Origin: Bifidobacterium myosotis
GTDB lineage: Bacteria > Actinomycetota > Actinomycetes > Actinomycetales > Bifidobacteriaceae
DNA: 64,000 nucleotides
Reading direction: 5' to 3'
Assembly: GCF_002259745.1 (NCBI RefSeq)
Contig: NZ_MWWW01000005.1
Coordinates: 60 to 64,059, forward strand
Shown: positions 56,317 to 62,636 of the stretch, in pieces
Layout: every line of letters begins with the position of its first letter
Position numbering within the stretch: the stretch's first letter is position 1
The notes under the pieces: generated by a model
Told to the model about the DNA's origin: nothing
The model's input: only the letters and a program-made list of their open reading frames with translations
Database searches by the model: none
Position numbers and translations under genes: made by a program

Positions 56317-56448
56317 TCAAAGTCCCGCATAGATGGCGGGAATCACCAGGGAGCCAAGCATGGCCACAGCAATGATGATGCACACCACGCGCACCACGGT
56401 GCGGCGGCGGCTCTCACGCTGCTGACGGCTGTCCTGATATTCACTCAC
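56317..56448 (-). CDS. Small single-span membrane protein (43 residues)
   Basis: The GTG at 56448 starts SEYQDSRQQRESRRR, followed by one strong membrane helix TVVRVVCIIIAVAMLGSLVIPAIYAGL at the C-terminus. Charged head inside, helix out, fits a tiny tail-anchored protein; similar short proteins occur in bifidobacteria, recalled but not searched. The longer frame to 56625 crosses a GGCTCCCCT repeat and is rejected. There is no ribosome site; TACACT (-10 like) sits nine bases before the GTG, so the message may be leaderless. Function unknown. Confidence 0.6.
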   Translation of the reverse strand: MSEYQDSRQQRESRRRTVVRVVCIIIAVAMLGSLVIPAIYAGL

Positions 56449-56529
56449 GGGGTCAGTAGTGTAGCGTGCGGCTGAGACGGAAATCCGTGGGGAAACCGCG
56501 TTATCACGCTGAGCATACAGGGCCGATTC

Positions 56530-56577
56530 ACTCCCCTCAGGCCACTGCGCGACCGGCTCCCCTCGGAGAGGGGAGCC
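56530..56577. repeat. GGCTCCCCT-type element upstream of the small membrane gene
   Basis: Contains CTCCCCTCAGGCCACTGCGC-GACCGGCTCCCCTCGGAGAGG-type ends finishing AGGGGAGCC; same family as the elements at 27.2 and 54.7 kb. Confidence 0.7.
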
Positions 56578-56596
56578 AAGGATAGAAAAGCAGCGT

Positions 56597-56630
56597 GCCT
56601 CTTGGCCCCTCGGGGAGGGAACCAAGAGGC
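56597..56630 (-). terminator. Terminator after def
   Basis: A 9-bp stem GCCTCTTGG / CCAAGAGGC with inner CCCCTC-GGGGAGG pairing, 12 bases after the def stop on the minus strand. Confidence 0.8.
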
Positions 56631-56641
56631 GAGCACTGCGG

Positions 56642-57295
56642 TCAGAGTGCGAAGCCTAGTTCTTCGGCGGCCTCGGTGGGGACCGGGTCGTTGCACCAGT
56701 AGTCTTCGAGGTTTTCGGTGGTGGTGAGCGAGCGGATTTCGGCGCGGTCGATGTACAGCTCGCCGCTCAGGTGGTCGGTCTCGTGCTGGAAGATGCGCGC
56801 CGGCCAGCCGTGCAGCTGCTCCTTGTGGCGCTTGCCGTCCTCGTCATCCCATTCGGCGGTGATGTCCAGCCAGCGCTTGCGCACTGCCTGATAGCCGTCG
56901 AAGCTCAGGCATCCCTCGAAGAAGCTGGCGGTTTTGTCGCTGGCCGGGGTGTAGCTGGGGTTGATGATCACATGGAACGGGAATTCGGCGATTTCGCGCG
57001 GATCGTCCTCGTCGTCACGCACATGGTCCTCCACGACCGCGAGCGCCAGCCCCAGACCGATCTGGGTCGCGGCAAGTCCCACGCCCGGCGCCTCGAGCAT
57101 CGTGGTGTGCATGGTGTCGATGAGCTTGAGGAGCGTGTGCTTGGAGAGCTGGCCGGTATAGGCGATGGTCTGCTGACGGAGCACCGGTTCGCCGGCCTGC
57201 ACGATGGGCAGGATCTTCTCCTTGCCGCCGGTCTTGATGAGCTGCTCCACGATGCGGTTGAGTTCGAGGTCTACTTTGGTGTTCTTGCCAAACAT
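56642..57295 (-). CDS. def: Peptide deformylase
   Basis: A 217-residue iron hydrolase that removes the formyl group from new proteins. The three motifs are present: GVGLAATQIG, EGCLS and HETDHLSG (metal ligands Cys and two His). The N-terminal 35 residues (KVDLELNRIVEQLIKTGGKEKILPI) form the longer start typical of actinobacterial enzymes. Start at 57295 has AAGGAACC just upstream. It pairs functionally with fmt near the other end of the window. Confidence 0.95.
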   Translation of the reverse strand: MFGKNTKVDLELNRIVEQLIKTGGKEKILPIVQAGEPVLRQQTIAYTGQLSKHTLLKLIDTMHTTMLEAPGVGLAATQIGLGLALAVVEDHVRDDEDDPREIAEFPFHVIINPSYTPASDKTASFFEGCLSFDGYQAVRKRWLDITAEWDDEDGKRHKEQLHGWPARIFQHETDHLSGELYIDRAEIRSLTTTENLEDYWCNDPVPTEAAEELGFAL

Positions 57296-57372
57296 ATGGT
57301 TCCTTGGGTGCCTTGAAGGTTCGGTGTCCTACGTATCCTACGTGTTCTGCGCGTCCTGTGCGCCCGCTGCCG

Positions 57373-58758
57373 CTACAGCGCGAGTTCCTCGGCCACGACC
57401 TTGGCGAGGCGCGTGCATACCTCGTCGGCGTAGGCCTGGGTGGCGGCCTCGACCATCACGCGGACCAGCGGCTCGGTGCCGGAGGGACGCAGCAGCACGC
57501 GGCCGGAATCGCCCAGCAACTCCTCCTCGTGCGCCACGGCGGCCTGGATGCGGGCGTTGGTGTTGGCGGCCTTCTTGTCGACGTGCGGCACGTTGATCAG
57601 CGTCTGCGGCAGCTGCGGGAAGTCGGCGGCGAGTTCCTTGAGGCTCTTGCCGGACTTGACCACCTCGTTGCACAGCACGAGCGCGGTCAGAGTGCCGTCA
57701 CCGGTGGTGGCGAACTCGCGGTTGATCACATGGCCGGACTGTTCGCCGCCCAGCGAATAATCGCCCTTGAGCATCTCCTCGAGCACGTAACGGTCGCCCA
57801 CAGCGGTTTCCACGGTTTTGATGCCCATGTCCTTCAGGGCGAGTTTCAGGCCGAGGTTGCTCATCACGGTGACCACGAGCGTATCGTGCTTGAGCTTGCC
57901 CTCGCGCTGCTTGGCGCGGGCCAGAATGCCCATGATCTGATCGCCGTTGACCATGTTGCCGTCCTCGTCCACAGCGAGGCAGCGATCGGCGTCGCCGTCG
58001 AAGGCCACGCCCATGACCGCGTCCGTGGCCTTGACCATGGCCTGCAGCTGCTCGGGGTGGGTGGAGCCGGCGTTCTTGTTGATGTTGTAGCCATCCGGCG
58101 AGGCGTTGATGACGATCACGTCGGCACCGGCGCGGCGCAGGGCTTCGGGGGCCACCACGGAGGTGGCGCCGTTGGCGCAGTCGGCCACGATCTTGAGGCC
58201 CTTGAGCGGCTTGGGCTGGGTCTGGTCGTCGCCGAGCGGGGCGATGGTGGAGACCAGATGGTCGATGTACAGGTTGGTGGCGGTGTTCTGGTCGTGGCTC
58301 ACGCGGCCAACGCCAGCGCCGGTCGGGCGCTCCCAATCCTCACCGAGCACCGCCTCGATCTCGTCCTCCTTCTCGTCGGGCAGCTTGAAGCCGCCGCGGG
58401 CGAAGAACTTGATGCCGTTGTCGGGCATGGGGTTGTGGGAGGCGGAGATCACGGCGCCCATCTCGACGTTGAGCACGCTGGTCAGGTAGGCGATGCCGGG
58501 GGTTGGAATGATACCGGCGTCGATCACGTCGAAGCCGCCGGCGGACATGCCCGCGGAAAGGGCGGAGGCGAGAAAATCGCCGGAAACACGGGTGTCACGG
58601 CCGACCAGCGCGCGGCGGCGACCCTCGGGCTGGTTGTCCTTGGTGCCGGCGTCGCCGAGCACGCGCACCGCCGCATCGCCCAAATCAAGCGCCAGCCGGG
58701 CGGTCAAATCCTTGTTGGCCAGGCCACGCACACCATCGGTTCCAAACATCTTCGGCAT
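57373..58758 (-). CDS. glmM: Phosphoglucosamine mutase
   Basis: A 461-residue enzyme interconverting glucosamine-6-P and glucosamine-1-P. The active serine is S107 in ISASHNPMPDNGIKFF, metal ligands lie in DGDADRCLAVD, and the C-terminal phosphate loop is RPSGTEPLVRV. MPKMFGTDGVRGLAN is the normal N-terminus. It uses the product of glmS, also in this window. Confidence 0.96.
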   Translation of the reverse strand: MPKMFGTDGVRGLANKDLTARLALDLGDAAVRVLGDAGTKDNQPEGRRRALVGRDTRVSGDFLASALSAGMSAGGFDVIDAGIIPTPGIAYLTSVLNVEMGAVISASHNPMPDNGIKFFARGGFKLPDEKEDEIEAVLGEDWERPTGAGVGRVSHDQNTATNLYIDHLVSTIAPLGDDQTQPKPLKGLKIVADCANGATSVVAPEALRRAGADVIVINASPDGYNINKNAGSTHPEQLQAMVKATDAVMGVAFDGDADRCLAVDEDGNMVNGDQIMGILARAKQREGKLKHDTLVVTVMSNLGLKLALKDMGIKTVETAVGDRYVLEEMLKGDYSLGGEQSGHVINREFATTGDGTLTALVLCNEVVKSGKSLKELAADFPQLPQTLINVPHVDKKAANTNARIQAAVAHEEELLGDSGRVLLRPSGTEPLVRVMVEAATQAYADEVCTRLAKVVAEELAL

Positions 58759-58960
58759 AGTGAAGTCCCATTCCTTATAGCTCGCCGTACAGCTCAGTTA
58801 CCCGATTCATCCTAGTCGACTCCGCGGGCCCTGCCGTGCGTGAGTTCGTGGCGCGTCCGGCTTCTCCCCAGTATCTTCTTATTATGTGGCGCGGGGCTCG
58901 TCGCCAGCATCGCGAACGGTCAGTCCGCGCGACCCGCGCGACGCGAACGAACTGCCGCAT

Positions 58961-58999
58961 CGTCACCGACGTGGAAGCCGGACGGGCGATGGCGGCGCA
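58961..58999. repeat. Left direct repeat: remnant of a sortase 3' end
   Basis: 39 bases matching 60204-60242 at 36 of 39 positions (25-base perfect core 58972-58996). On the minus strand it encodes HRPSGFHVGDD, the same peptide as near the C-terminus of the sortase at 60175. It begins seven bases after the toxin stop codon. The 247-base gap 58759-59005 has no other recognised feature. Confidence 0.85.
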
Positions 59000-59005
59000 G
59001 TCGAC

Positions 59006-59566
59006 TTATCGAATCACCCGCTCCATACTGTCGGCGAATCCGTTGAGACGCAGCTTGCGCAGATGTTCCAGTTCCTCGCTCATGGTCCGCGGCGGATTAT
59101 CCTTGCTGGCGACGACGGCACGCATCACGTTCACAACGCCCTCCTGATCACGCCCCAGCATCATGTTCAGGAACTCATCGGGATGAATGGCCTCCACCGC
59201 GTATCGTTCAAGGCCCGCATCAGGGAAATCCTTGAGATTGTATGTAACGATGTAATCGGCATCGGCCACCAGAGCTGCGGCAAGCACATGCCGGTCATCT
59301 GGGTCCGGCAGTTCAAGCGTCGATTCAAGCCGGCTCCAGCCAAAGACGCAATGGGTGGGATTCATCGGCGTAATGAACGACAGCAAACGATCCGCCTGCT
59401 CCGGCGTACGCCCACGACGTTCGATTAGCGCACGGCGCGCCTCCTCCAGTATGCGCTCGGACCACACGGCATCGATCACCTGCCGCTCATCCAACGTGAG
59501 CATGACGTCAAGCAGCCAGACCGCCGGAAAGATGTTGGCATCAAGCAATACGACGGGTTTCGTCAA
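59006..59566 (-). CDS. PIN-domain protein, predicted ribonuclease toxin
   Basis: A 186-residue PIN-fold protein (PIN_3-like). Acidic active-site candidates are D9 in VVLLDANIF, E41/E42 in the ILEEARR helix and D88/D91 in LPDPDDRHVLAAAL, followed by DADYIVTYNLKDFP, the usual C-terminal core. A 40-residue C-terminal helix extension (RTMSEELEHLRKLRLNGF) is present. It lies 15 bases downstream of a small helix-turn-helix protein and is inferred to be the toxin of a type II pair acting on RNA. Confidence 0.8.
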   Translation of the reverse strand: MTKPVVLLDANIFPAVWLLDVMLTLDERQVIDAVWSERILEEARRALIERRGRTPEQADRLLSFITPMNPTHCVFGWSRLESTLELPDPDDRHVLAAALVADADYIVTYNLKDFPDAGLERYAVEAIHPDEFLNMMLGRDQEGVVNVMRAVVASKDNPPRTMSEELEHLRKLRLNGFADSMERVIR

Positions 59567-59581
59567 TGCGCACCCCGTCCG

Positions 59582-59995
59582 TCAGTCGAAATCGGCGACG
59601 TAGGCAGCGTCGTCCTCGTCATACAGGCCCATCTCCGCGGCCGCGCGGCGCATCGACGACAAGGATTGTTCCATCCGCTCACGCTCATGCCGCTGATAGT
59701 CCATCACGTCGGTCACGTCCACCATGCGACGACCGGTGGCCCCGTTCCGAGTGAACGGGAGACGGCCAGAATCAAGGATGCGGGCCACCGTACGAGCCGA
59801 GCAATTCAGCAACCTCGCAGCCTCGCCGGTCGTGACCATACGACGACGGCCCATCACACCGAGCGCGGCGTTCAACGCAGCCTCGTACGCCTCGACGCTC
59901 AGCTCCACCACATCGCCATCGGCATCGACCAGCGCCCTGTCGCCACGCGGAATCGTCGTCCCCTGAGCCCGGGGCATCTCGAGTACGGCAGTCAT
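59582..59995 (-). CDS. Helix-turn-helix (excisionase-type) antitoxin candidate
   Basis: A 137-residue protein with an excisionase/MerR-type winged HTH in the middle (VTTGEAARLLNCSARTVARILDSG, about 54-77, then a basic wing) and a C-terminal charged helix (DYQRHERERMEQSLSSMRRAAAEMG) ending in an acidic tail, suitable for toxin binding. AAGGAGG is close to the ATG. A near-consensus promoter with adjacent TGACAAAA repeats lies upstream. The antitoxin-first, 15-base gap layout fits a TA operon. Confidence 0.78.
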   Translation of the reverse strand: MTAVLEMPRAQGTTIPRGDRALVDADGDVVELSVEAYEAALNAALGVMGRRRMVTTGEAARLLNCSARTVARILDSGRLPFTRNGATGRRMVDVTDVMDYQRHERERMEQSLSSMRRAAAEMGLYDEDDAAYVADFD

Positions 59996-60017
59996 GATTC
60001 CTCCTTACGTTGACACC

Positions 60018-60046
60018 ATCCTATCAATTCCTGACAAAACTGACAA
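60018..60046 (-). promoter_or_regulatory. Promoter of the toxin-antitoxin operon
   Basis: On the minus strand TTGTCA (60041-60046) and TAGGAT (60018-60023) are 17 bases apart. A direct repeat TGACAAAA at 60032-60039 and 60041-60048 overlaps the -35 region and could be the antitoxin's operator. Confidence 0.65.
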
Positions 60047-60174
60047 AAAGCCGGAATGACCATAAGAAAGCCAGCCTCTGCCCGGGTTCCTAGGCGCCCC
60101 CAAGTAGCTTCCTAGGTTTAAGTCTCTCCACGCAAACATCGAAGTTCGTCGTAAATCAGGTTTCAGACGACACA

Positions 60175-61077
60175 CTACTTATGCCGTGACTGCGCCGTTC
60201 TGTCGTCGCCGACATGGAAGCCGGACGGGCGATGGCGGCACATGTACCGCCAGCGCACGATCAGCGAGCCGGCCACCAGTACGCCCGCCACGACGGCGGC
60301 GATGGTGAGGGTCATCATGCGCACGGGACTGTCGTAGTCGGTGGCGTCCGGTTCGACGGGATTGGGGACGCGGTGGCCGCGCACGAGCAGACGATGCGTA
60401 TTGACGCCGTACGGCGTGCAGGTGATCACCGTGGCGAGGTCCTTGCCATCCTCGATGTCGAGGTTCTTGAGATTGTTCGGCAGCACCACGCTGATCTTGT
60501 CCACTTGGTAGGTGTAGGTCTCCCCCAGCACATGGAACGCGAATGTGTCGCCCTTTTCGAGGGTGTCGAGCCCGGTGAGCAGCTTGGCGCTCGGCAGTCC
60601 GGTGTGACCGGAGACGGCGGCGTGCGTGGTTTCGCCACCCACCGGCAGCGAGGAGCCCTCCAGATGACCGATGGCGATCTGCAGCACGCCCTGATCGGTG
60701 CCGTGGTAGATGGGGAACCGCGCCTTGAGCTTCGGGATGGTGACGTACCCCATGATGCCGGTGCCGGAAACGTCCAGCACCGATTCATACTGCTTACGCT
60801 GTTCCTCGGTGGGGCGCCAGCGGTCCGTCTGCGAGGGCAACGTGGCGTTGTACGCGCGCGCCTCGGCCAGCATCTTCTCGCGCTGGGCCTTGGAAAGATC
60901 CTCGGTCTCCTCGATATACGTGGCCACCGCGCGCGACTGGTGCATGCGGTTCCACCAGTCCGCCACCGTGGGGTACGCCAGCAACGCCAAGCCCGCGACG
61001 AGCACCACCGCGAAGAACGCGGAAATGATGCGGGAGACGACGTCCGTGCGTTTGCCCGTTCGACGATGAGCGGCCAT
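60175..61077 (-). CDS. Class C sortase, pilin polymerase
   Basis: A 300-residue membrane transpeptidase linking pilin subunits. N-terminal membrane helix (FFAVVLVAGLALLAYPTVADWW), sortase fold with H158 in AVSGHTGLP, C220 in VITCTPYGVNTHRLLVRG and R229, and a C-terminal membrane helix near 255-275. The TCTPYGVNTHRLL stretch and C-terminal helix mark class C. GGAAGGAACC is just before the ATG at 61077. It follows two pilin genes but a hairpin lies between, so expression may be lower than that of pilins. The last 40 codons contain the direct-repeat sequence copied at 58961. Confidence 0.93.
   Translation of the reverse strand: MAAHRRTGKRTDVVSRIISAFFAVVLVAGLALLAYPTVADWWNRMHQSRAVATYIEETEDLSKAQREKMLAEARAYNATLPSQTDRWRPTEEQRKQYESVLDVSGTGIMGYVTIPKLKARFPIYHGTDQGVLQIAIGHLEGSSLPVGGETTHAAVSGHTGLPSAKLLTGLDTLEKGDTFAFHVLGETYTYQVDKISVVLPNNLKNLDIEDGKDLATVITCTPYGVNTHRLLVRGHRVPNPVEPDATDYDSPVRMMTLTIAAVVAGVLVAGSLIVRWRYMCRHRPSGFHVGDDRTAQSRHK
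60204..60242. repeat. Right direct repeat inside the 3' end of the sortase gene
   Basis: Partner of the repeat at 58961-58999 (36 of 39 identical). The two copies, in the same orientation, enclose the toxin-antitoxin genes and 165 bases of intergenic sequence. Confidence 0.85.
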
Positions 61078-61108
61078 GACGGTTCCTTCCATATAGTTCA
61101 TATGAATC

Positions 61109-61132
61109 GACCCCCTCTTGACCGAGGGGGTC
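61109..61132 (-). terminator. Hairpin between minor pilin and sortase genes
   Basis: A perfect 9-bp GACCCCCTC / GAGGGGGTC stem with 6-base loop, without a T-run on the minus strand. It may act as an attenuator that lowers sortase transcription relative to pilin. Confidence 0.6.
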
Positions 61133-61233
61133 ATCGATTTCGGCTTCTCTCAGGTCGGGGTCGGGGTGGGCCGGTGGCGAAGCTGACTGAGGGACGTTTC
61201 GGCTAAGGGGCGTGACAGAACTCCCGCGAGCCG

Positions 61234-62349
61234 CTACTTCGCCTTGCGCCTGCGATGCATGAGGAGGATGAGGCCCAGTCCGCCGAGTACGCCGGCGCCG
61301 ATCGCGGCGATGACCACGTTGGAGCCGGTCTCGCCGATCGGCGGGACGTTATTGCTCGGCGGGGTCGTGGGCGGGGTGGACGGCGGCGTGTGGTCGTCCG
61401 GAGGCGTCGTCGGCGGGGTCTCCGGCGGCGTATAGGTGTTGGTGATGGTGATGACGTCGTTCTCGCGGTCCATCAGCACGGTGTAGCCGTCCGGCACGGT
61501 CTTCTCGACCACCTGATAGTCATGGCCGGCCGGCAAGTCGGTCCACTCGTGGGTCCAGTTGTTGGAAGCGTTCAGCTCCACCTCGTCGATCACCGTGCCG
61601 TCCTTGAGCAGCTGCACGACGATCTTGCCCGGACGGTTCGCGGCGGAATCGCCCTTCCAGACCTTAACCACCTTCTTCTTGACCGTTTCGCTGGGCGGAG
61701 TGGGAGGCGTGGTCTCGCAGTCGTTTTTCGGCTCGAGGGTGACGTCCATGGTCATGGCGTTTGCGTTGTCCGCCGACTTGGACGGCAATGCGACCAGCAC
61801 GTACGACGGACCGCAGGAGATGGTGCCGTCGTTGTAGGCGTCGATGAGGACCAGATAAAGGCCCTTGGGAAGGTCGGAGAATCGGGCGGCGCCGGTGGCA
61901 TCGGTGGTCGCAGTTTTGGTGGCCGTCGGCTTGTTCTTTTCGATGAGACCGACCAACGTGGTGGCGAACTGCTGATAGTCGCCGGAACCGCCGCTGTTCA
62001 GCAGCAACCAGTCAAGCGGGTACTTGCCGCTGTCTGCAAACGGGCTGACCGGCGTAAACGTATTCCGGTCGGAGTTCGGGGCCCAGTCGGCCACGTGGTA
62101 CAGGTTGACCGTCGCGCCGGCGATCGGCGTATCGCCGTCCACGTAATTGACGGTGATGGAGCCGTTTTCAGCGGCGATGGCGGACGCATCGTCGGCGACG
62201 GCGGGTATCGGAGTGAGGCCCATCAGGCACATCGCGAAGGCAAGCACCAGCGAGCAGACCGCCGCAAAGATACTGCGCATGGGGTGCTCCCGCACATCGA
62301 GCACCGCCGCGTCCCGGCCTTGATTTCGGCCATGAGTTGCGTGAATCAT
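61234..62349 (-). CDS. Sortase-anchored pilin subunit, likely minor/basal
   Basis: A 371-residue surface protein. A long signal peptide (MRSIFAAVCSLVLAFAMCLMG core) leads to an N-terminal Cna_B-like domain (ITVNYVDGDTPIAGATVNLYHV to about 195), a second Cna_B domain with E-box YQVVEKTVPDGY, a Pro/Thr-rich stalk, and a C-terminal sorting signal. The signal reads IGETG rather than LPxTG, then a membrane helix and RRRKAK. Two cysteines (SCGPS, NDCET) may form a disulfide. The start at 62349 follows AAGGAACA; an alternative at 62280 also has an RBS-like GGGAG. Unlike a major pilin it lacks an obvious pilin lysine motif. Confidence 0.78.
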   Translation of the reverse strand: MIHATHGRNQGRDAAVLDVREHPMRSIFAAVCSLVLAFAMCLMGLTPIPAVADDASAIAAENGSITVNYVDGDTPIAGATVNLYHVADWAPNSDRNTFTPVSPFADSGKYPLDWLLLNSGGSGDYQQFATTLVGLIEKNKPTATKTATTDATGAARFSDLPKGLYLVLIDAYNDGTISCGPSYVLVALPSKSADNANAMTMDVTLEPKNDCETTPPTPPSETVKKKVVKVWKGDSAANRPGKIVVQLLKDGTVIDEVELNASNNWTHEWTDLPAGHDYQVVEKTVPDGYTVLMDRENDVITITNTYTPPETPPTTPPDDHTPPSTPPTTPPSNNVPPIGETGSNVVIAAIGAGVLGGLGLILLMHRRRKAK

Positions 62350-62510
62350 CATTGTTCCTTGCTTCAATCTCTTCGTTGACTTACCGTTCCGGCTGAAACC
62401 ACTATCGTCGCCCCGGCAGACAGCTGCACCCACTGCAATCGTTATTGATTCTATGCGGCGGCGCCGGTGAGATCACCGTAGTATGCCTCATAGTTGCTAC
62501 ATGTACGCCG

Positions 62511-62541
62511 AATATAAATATGCATCAGTTGCATATGTCAA
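62511..62541 (-). promoter_or_regulatory. Promoter of the minor pilin with a palindromic spacer
   Basis: On the minus strand a perfect TTGACA (62536-62541) is followed by an AT-rich -10 (TTTATA at 17 bases or TATATT at 19). The spacer contains ATGCA-n5-TGCAT (62520-62534), an inverted repeat suited to a regulator. Confidence 0.65.
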
Positions 62542-62582
62542 CATTCCTCTTCAACCAACATACAAGGGAAACAGCAAAGAAA

Positions 62583-62620
62583 AGCGCTGCCCAGCCTCTC
62601 AATAGAAACGAGGCAGCGCT
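62583..62620 (-). terminator. Terminator after the LPETG pilin gene
   Basis: A 9-bp stem AGCGCTGCC / GGCAGCGCT with inner CCTC/GAGG, followed on the minus strand by TTTTCTTTGC. It lies 17 bases after the pilin stop, giving monocistronic pilin and a separate promoter for the next gene. Confidence 0.8.
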
Positions 62621-62636
62621 ATCTCGTCAATTGCAA

